From Verrucomicrobiia bacterium (GTDB taxonomy: Bacteria; Verrucomicrobiota; Verrucomicrobiia; Verrucomicrobiales; Akkermansiaceae): 64,000 nucleotides of DNA. The translations under genes were made by a program, and so were the position numbers. Where the stretch lies: the NCBI GenBank assembly GCA_030432565.1, contig JAUIGV010000010.1, forward strand, positions 62,001 through 126,000, written 5' to 3'. Each line of letters opens with the position of its first letter. Positions within the stretch are counted from its first letter, which is position 1. Under the pieces are notes generated by a model. The model did no database searches. It saw only the letters and a program-made list of their open reading frames with translations, and had not been told where the DNA came from. Below, in pieces: positions 1 to 8,433 of the stretch.

Positions 1-1
1 G

Positions 2-298
2 TTTAAGAAGGACATCACAGTTATCCTGCTACTGGCCTCTGCCAACCGGGACGAGCAAGCGTTCCCGGACCCTGCCCGCTTCGATATCACGCGATCACCA
101 AACCCACATCTATCGTTTGGCCGCGGCAAGCATTCCTGCCTGGGCTCCAACCTGGTGGAACTCGAACTTGCCGCGATTCTTACCGCTCTTCGCAAAAAGT
201 TCTCAGGCTTTGAACTGATTGGTGAAATCAAGTGGCAAAATCGCACCGGACACCGTTGGATGGAGGAAGCCAGGTTCCGGGCCCAGCTGACAGAGTGA
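2..298 (+). CDS. Cytochrome P450, C-terminal fragment (5' end outside window)
   Basis: The reading frame is open from the first bases and ends in TGA at 296-298. It encodes the last 98 residues of a cytochrome P450. The heme-binding loop FGRGKHSCLG is present, with the conserved Cys as axial thiolate ligand. Before it lies the segment NRDEQAFPDPARFDI, matching the family pattern NRDP..F.dPd.Fdi that precedes the heme loop. The C-terminal beta-rich tail is complete. P450s are heme monooxygenases using O2 and electrons from a redox partner. The substrate cannot be told from this fragment, and no redox partner gene follows it. The family is certain; the subfamily is unknown. Confidence 0.9.
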   Translation, partial: FKKDITVILLLASANRDEQAFPDPARFDITRSPNPHLSFGRGKHSCLGSNLVELELAAILTALRKKFSGFELIGEIKWQNRTGHRWMEEARFRAQLTE

Positions 299-338
299 GC
301 CGTGTGGCGATAGATCCAAGACCCCCTATTGGATTGAA

Positions 339-1250
339 TCAAATCCCAATCACCGCGGCGCGGCTCATCAAGTCAACCTCCCTGCAACGAGGTTCGCAGT
401 AACGACCCGTTGCGCTCTCGCACTCCTCACAAAGAAGAACCTGGGCATTGCAAGGCATCCAGGCACAGTTGCGATATCGGATGCTCGGAACTCCGCAGCG
501 ACGGCATTTCGAGACAATTTTTGCTCCCTCCGTTCGGTTCACCGGAACGCTCAAGCGCTCATCAAAAACGTAGCACTCGCCCTCATAGCCCTCTCCCCGA
601 ACCTCTTCGTCCTTACCATAGGTCACAATGCCCCCATCCAGCTGGAAAACATTATCAAACCCCTCATTGAGAAGGAACCCACTAAACTTCTCACATCGGA
701 TCCCACCGGTGCAATATGTCAGGATCTTCTTCCCCTCCAATTCAGCACGATGATCCCGGATCCACTTCGGGAGATCTTTGAAACTTGGGACCTCCGGGAG
801 AATTGCCCCCTCAAACCGTCCAATCTCCCATTCGTAGTCATTCCGGGCATCAAGCAGAACGACGTTATCTTCCTTCATCGCCTCCCGCCATTCCGAGGGC
901 TTGAGATGGGTCGCCGTTAAATCAGCGGGATTGAAATCCTCATCGCCCAACTCAAGAGTCACCACCTCATCGCGAACTTTGATCGAAAGCTTGGGAAAAA
1001 CATGTCCGGTCCCGGAATCAATCTTCCACGCGATTCCAGCTGTGAGCGGGTCGTTATCAAGAACCTCCCGATACTTTGCACAATTCTCCCTCGTTCCTGA
1101 AACCGTTCCGTTGATGCCCTCGGCTGCGATCAGGATCCGGCCGCGGAGCCCCAATTCCCGGCATAAACGACGGTGATCAGCCGCAAAACCATCCGGATCA
1201 TCCAAGTGGGCGTATTTGTAGTAAAGAAGAACCTCGTAGGGAGCACTCAT
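339..1250 (-). CDS. trhO: tRNA uridine(34) hydroxylase TrhO (rhodanese-domain protein, YceA family)
   Basis: This 303-residue protein has the TrhO/YceA architecture: an N-terminal acylphosphatase-like domain starting YEVLLYYKY with the family motif AEGINGTVSG, a central rhodanese domain (DARNDYEWEIGRF) whose catalytic loop is YCTGGIRCEK with Cys180 as the likely active residue, and a Cys-rich C-terminal tail (CRRCG, LCEEC, CEPRC). TrhO enzymes hydroxylate U34 in tRNA anticodons, giving ho5U. The frame could begin 37 codons upstream, but those residues do not resemble the family. The ATG at 1248-1250, preceded by an AGG-containing stretch, matches the normal start. The gene is monocistronic, divergent from the MoxR operon. 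Confidence 0.93.
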   Translation of the reverse strand: MSAPYEVLLYYKYAHLDDPDGFAADHRRLCRELGLRGRILIAAEGINGTVSGTRENCAKYREVLDNDPLTAGIAWKIDSGTGHVFPKLSIKVRDEVVTLELGDEDFNPADLTATHLKPSEWREAMKEDNVVLLDARNDYEWEIGRFEGAILPEVPSFKDLPKWIRDHRAELEGKKILTYCTGGIRCEKFSGFLLNEGFDNVFQLDGGIVTYGKDEEVRGEGYEGECYVFDERLSVPVNRTEGAKIVSKCRRCGVPSIRYRNCAWMPCNAQVLLCEECESATGRYCEPRCREVDLMSRAAVIGI

Positions 1251-1488
1251 TGCCTGAAGGAGCTTTGCAAAACCATGACTAAAAAGCCAGCTCAGCCCGC
1301 GACCTTTTTCCTGAAAATGAGACAGACAAATTGAAGCGGTCCATACGCTTGCCAAAGGCAATCAGGAATGTAGTGTCTTCGGAAACCTAAATTAGGGGAT
1401 AAAACTGCGACTTGGCGAAGGAAGCTCCGCCTGCTTTACGTTTCATTCCAGAACATTCGACTTCATCCTCTTCACCCTTGCCGACCAA
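1251..1488. other. Divergent intergenic region between trhO and the MoxR operon
   Basis: About 240 bases with no supported gene. It must hold promoters for both divergent units, but no convincing -35/-10 pair stands out. A short palindrome, CCTAA-A-TTAGG, lies at 1386-1396. Confidence 0.4.
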
Positions 1489-3111
1489 ATGACGAACGAC
1501 AAAAAGCCACGGCGTTCAGCCAAGAAAAAGACCGCCAAAAAATCAGCGTCCAAAAAAACGGTCGCAAAAAAGAAGATCGTTAAAAAAACCGCAAAAAGGA
1601 AGGTAGCTGGCAAGAAAACCGCTACGAAGAAAGTGGCGGCAAGGAAAGTCGCAAAGAAAGCGACCCCCAAGAAAAAGGCCGCCAAGAAAGCAGCGAGTAA
1701 AAAACAAGATACGTGGAAGCCGGCACACAAGTTTGCCCGGAGAAAAGTTACTCCCCCAAAGCCCCTTGCTGAAAAACAGGCCAACGCAAAAAAAGCAGCC
1801 CCCAAGAAGAAGGTGGCAAAGAAAGCATCTCCCAAGAAATCGATTCCTAAAAAAACCGTGCCCACTAAATACGTTCCGACTACCCCGCCGACTCCGCGTA
1901 AGATCAATCCGAAACTGGTCCACTATATCGTCAATCTGCCTCCGATCGTCCCTCCTGTTGAGATGCCGCGTGACGAGCCGATTGTCGCAGCCGTCTCTTC
2001 CCCGGCTCCAGCCGCAGAAACGACAGCCCCGGCAACCGCTGAAAAAACCTCGACTCCAGCTCCTGCAAAGATTGCCGCAGACTCAGCCGCTGCCAGTAAT
2101 CCGGCAAACAGCTCCCTAACCTCGGATGATGTCGCTTCAGTCGACGAACTCGGTCGCAAGTATCAGGAACTTAAGACAGAGCTTGGCAAGGTCATTATCG
2201 GTCAGGAGGACGTCATTGAACAACTCGCGATCTGTCTCTTTGCCCGTGGCCACGGCCTTCTCATGGGGGTTCCCGGCCTTGCAAAAACCTTGTTGGTTTC
2301 CTCGATTGCCGAAACCTTGCACCTCGGTTTCAACCGAATTCAGTTCACACCAGACCTCATGCCGGCCGACATTTCCGGAACTGACATTATTCAGGAGCAC
2401 GGTGAGACGGGCAAACGGGAGTTTGAGTTTGTGAAAGGCCCGGTCTTCTCCAACATCGTCCTTGCGGATGAGATTAACCGCGCCCCTGCGAAGACCCAAT
2501 CCGCCATGCTCGAGGCCATGCAGGAACGTCACGTGACCGTTCTCGGACGGACCTACACTCTCGATGCTCCATTTTTTGTCCTCGCGACCCAGAACCCTGT
2601 CGAACAGGAAGGAACCTACCCTCTTCCAGAAGCACAGCTTGACCGCTTCATGTTCCTCATCGACGTGGAGTATCCGACCGCCGCTGAAGAAAAACGGATT
2701 GCCCGTGAAACAACAGGCGTGGACAAAGAGCCACTCAGAGCCCTTCTCACCGGAGAAGAAGTTCTCCGGTTCCAAAGTCTTGTTCGCCGCGTTCCGGTCC
2801 CCGACCACATTTACGACTACGCCGTCGAAATCGTGCGCCGAACCCGCCCCGACGGTCCCGATGCTCCCGAGTGGATCAAGGAATACGTCGGCTGGGGAGC
2901 CGGCCCACGGGCAGTTCAGTACCTCATCCTCGGTTGTAAGGCCCGCGCCGCCCTGCGCGGAACCTACATGGCCTCTCTTGAGGACATTGAGGCGGTCGCC
3001 AGCCCGGTGCTCAGCCACCGTGTCCTGACCAATTTTGCCGCCGAATCCCAGGGGATGACCGCTAAAAAGATCGTCGCCCGTCTCGTCGAAGAGATGCGCG
3101 ACGACGTCTAG
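1489..3111 (+). CDS. MoxR-family AAA+ ATPase with histone-H1-like lysine-rich N-terminal tail
   Basis: This 540-residue protein has three parts. Residues 1 to about 130 are almost entirely Lys, Ala, Thr, Pro and Val in KKxAKK-type repeats, like the tails of histone H1 and bacterial/chlamydial H1-like proteins. Residues about 130-215 form a Pro/Ala-rich linker. From about 217 there is a complete MoxR AAA+ module: Walker A GVPGLAKT (Lys266), Walker B LADEINRAP (Asp327-Glu328), sensor region ATQNPVEQEGTYPLPEAQLDRF-like in two short motifs, and a C-terminal lid. MoxR ATPases act as chaperone-like partners of VWA proteins, and a DUF58 protein and two VWA-like proteins follow. MoxR proteins are usually about 320-340 residues, so the tail is an addition. 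It is continuous in frame with no start codon at the AAA boundary. Confidence 0.93.
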   Translation: MTNDKKPRRSAKKKTAKKSASKKTVAKKKIVKKTAKRKVAGKKTATKKVAARKVAKKATPKKKAAKKAASKKQDTWKPAHKFARRKVTPPKPLAEKQANAKKAAPKKKVAKKASPKKSIPKKTVPTKYVPTTPPTPRKINPKLVHYIVNLPPIVPPVEMPRDEPIVAAVSSPAPAAETTAPATAEKTSTPAPAKIAADSAAASNPANSSLTSDDVASVDELGRKYQELKTELGKVIIGQEDVIEQLAICLFARGHGLLMGVPGLAKTLLVSSIAETLHLGFNRIQFTPDLMPADISGTDIIQEHGETGKREFEFVKGPVFSNIVLADEINRAPAKTQSAMLEAMQERHVTVLGRTYTLDAPFFVLATQNPVEQEGTYPLPEAQLDRFMFLIDVEYPTAAEEKRIARETTGVDKEPLRALLTGEEVLRFQSLVRRVPVPDHIYDYAVEIVRRTRPDGPDAPEWIKEYVGWGAGPRAVQYLILGCKARAALRGTYMASLEDIEAVASPVLSHRVLTNFAAESQGMTAKKIVARLVEEMRDDV

Positions 3112-3131
3112 GCTGTCATGCAAACGTCTTG

Positions 3132-3188
3132 AATTTGCGGAATGTCCCGGGAGCTCAATGGCACTAAACCACGGGACTCCCGCAAATT
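3132..3188 (+). repeat. Long intergenic hairpin between MoxR and DUF58 genes
   Basis: An inverted repeat pairs AATTTGCGG (3132-3140) with CCGCAAATT (3180-3188), and inside it GTCCCG (3144-3149) with CGGGAC (3172-3177). This leaves a 3/2 internal loop and a 22-base apical loop, which can add a TGG/CCA pairing. No T-run follows, so it is not an ordinary terminator. It may be an mRNA-processing or stability element between operon genes, or a dispersed palindromic repeat. Confidence 0.7.
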
Positions 3189-3237
3189 GCCCGGCCGTTT
3201 CCAATCATAATTGTTTACCACTTAAAGGATTCCCCCC

Positions 3238-4131
3238 ATGAAATACGACTTTCTCGACACCGAAGTGCTCGCCCGACTCGGCGCGATTCCACTCGAGTCC
3301 CGCACTCCCATGATCGGGAACGTCGCCGGGCGGCACCGCTCACCCCACCGCGGTTCATCGGTGGAATTTGCGGAATACCGAAAATACGTGCCGGGCGATG
3401 ACACCCGTCGTCTTGACTGGAAGGCCTACGCGCGCTCGGACCGCTTCTACATTAAGGAATTCGAGGCTGACACCAACCTGCGAGCTTATTTCGTGGTCGA
3501 TTCATCAGGATCGATGAATTTCTCATCCGGCGACCACCCGACGAAGATCGACTTCGCCCGAAAGGTCGCAGCCACCCTCTCCTATCTCATCGTCAACCAA
3601 GGTGATTCAGCGGGATTGAGCTGCTGCAATGACAAGATCCACCTGGAAATTCCACCCAGCCGCCGGGCCGCGCAGCTTCAGGCAATTTTCGATTCCCTCC
3701 AAAACCTTGAGCCCACCGGTGATACCGGCCTCGTCGACGCTCTCCACCAAATTGCCGAGAAAATCCAGCAACGCGCTCTCGTCATTATCCTTTCGGACCT
3801 TTTTTGCGACACCGAGGAACTGGGCGACGCCCTTCAGCACCTCCGCTTCCGAAAGCACGACATCGCGGTTTTCCACCTCCTTGATCCCCAGGAGGTCGAA
3901 TTTCACTTCGAGCGCCCGCACCGTTTTGTCGACCTTGAGGATAGCACCACCGTGATCGCAGAACCGAATCTCATTGCTGACGAATATCACGCCGCCTTGC
4001 GCGAGTTTCTTGAGAAGGTCGAGGGCAAGTGTCACGACGTGCATGCCGATTACCATCTCTTTCAGACGAGTGCCAACTATGAGGAGATTGTTTCCAATTT
4101 CATCACCACTCGTCTTAATTCCAAACGCTAG
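3238..4131 (+). CDS. DUF58 family protein (VWA-like, Bat/MoxR cluster)
   Basis: A 297-residue soluble protein of the DUF58 family. The family signature is clear: VEFAEYRKYVPGDDTRRLDW with KAYARSDRFYIKEFE after it. A VWA-like fold follows, with metal-site motif DSSGSM (Asp88) and a later LSDLF strand. DUF58 proteins work with MoxR ATPases in Bat-type clusters linked to envelope stress or respiratory-complex maturation; the exact role is not known. It lies about 125 bases after the MoxR gene, separated by a long hairpin, and nine bases before the next gene. The ATG at 3238 fits the family start (KYDFLDTEVLARLGAIPL). Confidence 0.92.
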   Translation: MKYDFLDTEVLARLGAIPLESRTPMIGNVAGRHRSPHRGSSVEFAEYRKYVPGDDTRRLDWKAYARSDRFYIKEFEADTNLRAYFVVDSSGSMNFSSGDHPTKIDFARKVAATLSYLIVNQGDSAGLSCCNDKIHLEIPPSRRAAQLQAIFDSLQNLEPTGDTGLVDALHQIAEKIQQRALVIILSDLFCDTEELGDALQHLRFRKHDIAVFHLLDPQEVEFHFERPHRFVDLEDSTTVIAEPNLIADEYHAALREFLEKVEGKCHDVHADYHLFQTSANYEEIVSNFITTRLNSKR

Positions 4132-4140
4132 AATCACACC

Positions 4141-6144
4141 TTGAGTATTAGCTTTCTTTCACAAACGATTCTTTGGGGGCTGTTCGCGGCTTCCATCCCG
4201 GTGATCATCCACCTGCTAAATCGACGTCGCTTCCGCATCGTCGATTGGGCGGCCACAACTTTTTTGCTCAAGGCTTCCCGCGAGTCACGTGGTAAGAAAA
4301 AGCTCAAGCACATCCTCATCCTGATCTGCCGTACCCTGGCAATCGCCGCCCTTATTTTCGCGGTAGCCAGACCGCTTCTTGGTGGATTTCTCGGTTCAGG
4401 AAGCGGATCGGTTGGCACCGTGGTTCTTGTGCTCGATCGCTCTGCCAGCATGGAAACCAAACCTGAAAGCGGCGCTCCATCGTATCGTGAGGCTGTCATC
4501 TCCCAGGTGTGGGAAGCTGTCGAAAAAATGGGCTCACCCCGCTTGGTTCTCATCGATAGCGCCACCGGCGACATCCAGGAGGTTCCTTCACCCGATGCTC
4601 TGCCCGAACTCTCCACCACCTTTGCCACGGATACCCAGGCTGACATTCCGACCTTGCTGACCAAAGCCATCGATTACATCGACGAAACAAATCCCGGCCA
4701 GACTGAAATCTGGCTTGCCTCCGATATGCAGCGTGGGGATTGGCGACCCACTGATTCCCGATGGAATGCCGTTCGCGCCGGAATCGAAAGCCTTCCCACC
4801 AAAACCAAGCTAAGAGTTCTCTCTTCAGGCAGCGAACCCGTGGAAAACGTCGCCATTGAACTCATCGCTTCCCGCAGGGTTGAAGACAACCTGTTTCTGG
4901 ATCTCAGATTGACGCGAAGCAAGGGTGACGGCAACGCCACCGTCCCAATCACCTATTCCCTGCAGGGAGCACGCTCAGCCGAACGCGTGACCATGAACGG
5001 TCAGGAACTTCGCTTTCAAAAACGACTTCCGCTCAGCGCTGCCGACACCGAGGGCAGCGGTTGGGTCGGAATTCCCTCAGACAACAATCCCCGCGACAAC
5101 AGCGTCTTCTTCGCCTTCGGAGGCAAAGAGCCTGTCAGATCATGGATCGTTTCGGAGGACCCCTCGGGCAATACCGCAAACTACCTTCGCAAGGCCGCCG
5201 CACCCGATGGGTTCGACCGCTACAGTTCTGAAATCGTGGCTCCAACCCAGACTACCAAAATTGATTGGACCACAGCCTCACTCATCGTTTGGCAGGCTCC
5301 GATTCCAACCGGAGCGGTTGCTGCACAACTCAATGATTTCGCCGCATCCGGTGGTTCGATCCTTTTTTTCCCACCTGAAAAGCCATCCGAAAATGTCATC
5401 TTCGGAACTTCCTGGGGAGTCATTGAAGATGCTCCGGCAGACGAATATTTCATCAACGGTTCCTGGATCAAGGATGATGGACCCTGGCGGAACAGCATGA
5501 GCGACCAAAACATGCCGGTCGACCAGATCCGCGGAGTCAAGCGCTGCAGCATCCAGGGTGATGGTTCCTCACTCGCGGAATGGCGCGACGGTTCTCCTCT
5601 TCTTTACCGCCAACTGGAAGGTCTCGGCACCGCAATTTTCATTAACACCCTTCCTGACGACCGCTGGTCCAATCTGGAATTCGTGGCCCTTCACCTGGTG
5701 GCCATTCAACGCCTCCTGGAGAAAGGGACTGACCGCCTTCATGCCGGCTATCGCGCTATTGCAGGGGACGAGAAAGCCCGGCTTCGTGGCGACGAAGTAC
5801 GAGAGCGTCTGGATTCATTCGAGGACTACGAACCCGCTCTTGGGGCCTACCGCGCCGGAGTCTATCGTCTTGGCGAACGCGTCGTCGCGGTGAATCGACC
5901 TGCTGCCGAAAATTCGCCTCTCCGTCTTGATAATGAAGCTCTCGATACCCTTCTCGAGGGAACATCCTACTCACTCTTTGAAAGCACGAAAGATGATGAC
6001 AATCTTGTGTCCCCCGTCTGGTGGGCCTTCCTCATCGCCGTTCTCTTTTTCCTGCTTGCCGAGGCCATCCTCTGCCTGCAGCCCAAATTAACCGGACCGC
6101 CTGCCCTTAGCAAAGCATCCACAAAAACGTTCCCCGCCTCGTGA
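4141..6144 (+). CDS. BatA-domain membrane protein with VWA-like domain
   Basis: A 667-residue protein that starts with TTG at 4141, the only start fitting the family N-terminus SFLSQTILWGLFAASIPVIIH-type hydrophobic segment and LLNRRRFR basic motif typical of BatA N-terminal domains (PF07584). A second transmembrane segment lies at about residues 57-77, then a VWA-like domain with LVLDRSASMETK as metal-site strand. A large extracytoplasmic region follows, and a C-terminal transmembrane helix sits near residues 625-645. Similar long proteins accompany MoxR and DUF58 genes in planctomycetes and verrucomicrobia. The stop overlaps the next start (GTGA), so the two are probably translationally coupled. 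Confidence 0.85.
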   Translation: MSISFLSQTILWGLFAASIPVIIHLLNRRRFRIVDWAATTFLLKASRESRGKKKLKHILILICRTLAIAALIFAVARPLLGGFLGSGSGSVGTVVLVLDRSASMETKPESGAPSYREAVISQVWEAVEKMGSPRLVLIDSATGDIQEVPSPDALPELSTTFATDTQADIPTLLTKAIDYIDETNPGQTEIWLASDMQRGDWRPTDSRWNAVRAGIESLPTKTKLRVLSSGSEPVENVAIELIASRRVEDNLFLDLRLTRSKGDGNATVPITYSLQGARSAERVTMNGQELRFQKRLPLSAADTEGSGWVGIPSDNNPRDNSVFFAFGGKEPVRSWIVSEDPSGNTANYLRKAAAPDGFDRYSSEIVAPTQTTKIDWTTASLIVWQAPIPTGAVAAQLNDFAASGGSILFFPPEKPSENVIFGTSWGVIEDAPADEYFINGSWIKDDGPWRNSMSDQNMPVDQIRGVKRCSIQGDGSSLAEWRDGSPLLYRQLEGLGTAIFINTLPDDRWSNLEFVALHLVAIQRLLEKGTDRLHAGYRAIAGDEKARLRGDEVRERLDSFEDYEPALGAYRAGVYRLGERVVAVNRPAAENSPLRLDNEALDTLLEGTSYSLFESTKDDDNLVSPVWWAFLIAVLFFLLAEAILCLQPKLTGPPALSKASTKTFPAS

Positions 6145-8378
6145 ATCACTTCAATCTCGGCCCCCTCCACTTCCAGGCACAAACCTGGGTGATCGTCTTG
6201 GTGGTGATCGTCCTCATTGCGACGATTGCCCTGGGAATCATGGCAGTGCGACGCTCTGCCCGCCCCAAACGCACCGGCACCCTGGAAGGCCTCCGACTTC
6301 TCTGTGTGCTCTTTGTTTGTGCAATGTTGCTTGGGCCGGAATGGCGTACGGTGCAGCAATCAGACCTGCAGCCCGAAATCGCCATTATCTGGGATGAATC
6401 GATCTCCATGGACACCGAGGACGCCAAGCGCCCGGAATCGATGGCCGGGTCCGAAACCATTCTGACCCGCCGCGAGTTGGTCAAACGGATGGTCGATTCC
6501 AAATTCTGGGAGAGTTTTGAAGCAGACGGAAAAAACCGGGTCACGACCGACTCCTTCGGTGCGCCTTCACCCGATGCTGATCAGATCGAGCTCGCAATGA
6601 GCGGGACCGACATCAATGAGGCCCTTGCGAAAGCTCTGTCGAATGGACAGAATCTAAGAGCCGCTATTTTCGTGGGAGATGGCGATTGGAACGTTGGCAC
6701 ATCGCCTGTCAGTGCCTCCCAGCAATTCCGTCTCAAAGGTGTTCCAATTTACACCCTCGCAACGGGAAGTAAAAAGCGGGTTCCTGATCTGGAGCTCACC
6801 TCGGTCAATGCTCCGACCTATGGCATCATTGGTGAAAACGCCCAAATCCCCTTCACCATCGAGTCATCCCTCGCCCGTGACGTTCGCACCCAGGTCCGCA
6901 TCAAAAGCGACACCGGAGCAGAACGCTACAAGGACATCACCATTCGCGCCAACAGCACCCATTATGACTCCATTCTTTGGCGGGTCGAAAAAGAAGGGGC
7001 CTCAACTCTTTCAATCTCCCTTCCCGTCGCGAACGGGGAACTCATCGAGAACAACAATTCGCGCGATTTTGTCATCAGCGGAAAGCCGGAATCGATTCGG
7101 GTCCTCGTGATTGAGACCCTTCCACGTTGGGAGTATCGCTTCATCCGCAACGCGCTCTCGCGCGACCCAGGCGTCAAGGTTGATTGCCTCCTCCTTCATC
7201 CCGATTTAGGAATGGGTGATGGCCCCGATTACATTCAGGAATTCCCGGAAAAGCTCGAGGACCTGCAAAAGTATGACGTTGTTTTCATAGGCGATGTCGG
7301 CATTGGAGAAGGCCAACTTACCATCGAGCAAGCCAACCTGATCAATGGTCTCGTCAAGAGCCAGGCCAGCGGAGTCGTTTTCATCCCGGGAGCCAAGGGC
7401 AACCAATTCAGCCTCTCCAAGTCGGATCTTGGCGATCTCATTCCCGTCATGCTGGACGAGGATAAAAAAGAGGGCCTCTCCGAGTCCATCGAAACGACGA
7501 TGCGACTCACTCCCGAAGGCGAAGAATCCCTTCTCACCATGTTGGGAGACAGCGAAGCACAAAACGAAACGATCTGGAGAAACCTTCCAGGCTTTTACTG
7601 GCAGGCTCCCGTGATCCGGGCAAAGGCGGGCTCCACAATTCTTGCCGAAAACGAGGCTCGTCGAAACGCCTACGGACGCCTTCCCATCATTGTTACCTCA
7701 AGAGCCGGATCAGGAAAAGTCCTCTACATGGCGATCGATTCCGCGTGGCGATGGCGCCGCGGCGTTGAGGACCTCTACCACTACCGCTTTTGGGGACAAG
7801 TGGCACGCTGGATGTCGTACCAGCGAAACATGGCAGCGGGCGAACGAATCCGGCTTTTCTACACCCCGGAACGTCCGAAGCCCGGCGATTTCGTCTCTCT
7901 TTCCGCCAATGCTTTCGACGCAAATGGCGCTCCCCTCAGCGATGGAGTTCTTCAAATCGACCTGACCGCGCCGGACGGTCAGATCAAGCGAATCGAACTT
8001 GTGAAAGAAGAAGGCGCGTGGGGAAGCTTCTCGGGACGCTTCAAAATCTCCCAACCCGGTGAATGGAATCTGAACACCTTCATTCCCGAAGAACCTTCCG
8101 CCGCGGTCGAAGCGAAAATCATTTCTCAAACCGATGCCATCGAAAAGACCGGTCGCCCGGCTCGTTTTGAGGTTTTGCAGGAAATGTCCAAGGTTTCCCG
8201 TGGACGCATGGTCACTCCGGAGAAGCTCGACGAGTTGGTAAAGGAAATCAATGCCCTCCCGGAACCTCAGCCCTTGGTCGATTCGATTAAGCTATGGGCC
8301 CACTGGCTTGCTCCTGTGATACTCATCACACTCCTTTCTCTCTTCTGGATCGGTCGGAAGCTCAACGGCACCTTCTAA
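6141..8378 (+). CDS. Large membrane protein with VWA-like and glutamine-amidotransferase-like domains
   Basis: A 745-residue protein that begins at a GTG overlapping the previous stop. Two N-terminal transmembrane helices (about 15-37 and 52-68) are followed by a degenerate VWA strand (IIWDESISMDT) and a later FVGDGDWNVG motif. A middle region, starting near ESIRVLVIETLPRWEYRF, resembles the class-I GATase-like domain found in this family but lacks an obvious catalytic triad. A C-terminal helix (about 720-738) ends in a short basic tail. It closes the four-gene cluster, and a strong hairpin lies directly downstream. It is probably the membrane partner of the MoxR/DUF58 pair; the biochemical role is unknown. 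Confidence 0.82.
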   Translation: MNHFNLGPLHFQAQTWVIVLVVIVLIATIALGIMAVRRSARPKRTGTLEGLRLLCVLFVCAMLLGPEWRTVQQSDLQPEIAIIWDESISMDTEDAKRPESMAGSETILTRRELVKRMVDSKFWESFEADGKNRVTTDSFGAPSPDADQIELAMSGTDINEALAKALSNGQNLRAAIFVGDGDWNVGTSPVSASQQFRLKGVPIYTLATGSKKRVPDLELTSVNAPTYGIIGENAQIPFTIESSLARDVRTQVRIKSDTGAERYKDITIRANSTHYDSILWRVEKEGASTLSISLPVANGELIENNNSRDFVISGKPESIRVLVIETLPRWEYRFIRNALSRDPGVKVDCLLLHPDLGMGDGPDYIQEFPEKLEDLQKYDVVFIGDVGIGEGQLTIEQANLINGLVKSQASGVVFIPGAKGNQFSLSKSDLGDLIPVMLDEDKKEGLSESIETTMRLTPEGEESLLTMLGDSEAQNETIWRNLPGFYWQAPVIRAKAGSTILAENEARRNAYGRLPIIVTSRAGSGKVLYMAIDSAWRWRRGVEDLYHYRFWGQVARWMSYQRNMAAGERIRLFYTPERPKPGDFVSLSANAFDANGAPLSDGVLQIDLTAPDGQIKRIELVKEEGAWGSFSGRFKISQPGEWNLNTFIPEEPSAAVEAKIISQTDAIEKTGRPARFEVLQEMSKVSRGRMVTPEKLDELVKEINALPEPQPLVDSIKLWAHWLAPVILITLLSLFWIGRKLNGTF

Positions 8379-8380
8379 AA

Positions 8381-8410
8381 AAAAGCGCGGGCTTTGAGCG
8401 CCCGCGCTTT
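8381..8410. terminator. Rho-independent terminator between convergent operons
   Basis: A perfect 11-bp stem, AAAGCGCGGGC (8382-8392) with GCCCGCGCTTT (8400-8410), has a 7-base loop. On the minus strand it is followed by eight Ts, so it best serves clpB. It can also stop plus-strand transcripts of the Bat-like operon. Confidence 0.9.
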
Positions 8411-8433
8411 AAGAACACCGGATTAGACTTCCT

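Noticed and set aside
1443-1907. Very hydrophobic Phe-rich frame antisense to the Lys-rich tail
   Set aside because: Lys codons read backwards give Phe; this is a shadow of the histone-like repeats.
2137-3204. Open frame of 355 codons antisense to the MoxR gene
   Set aside because: Overlaps a conserved AAA+ gene and shows no family similarity.
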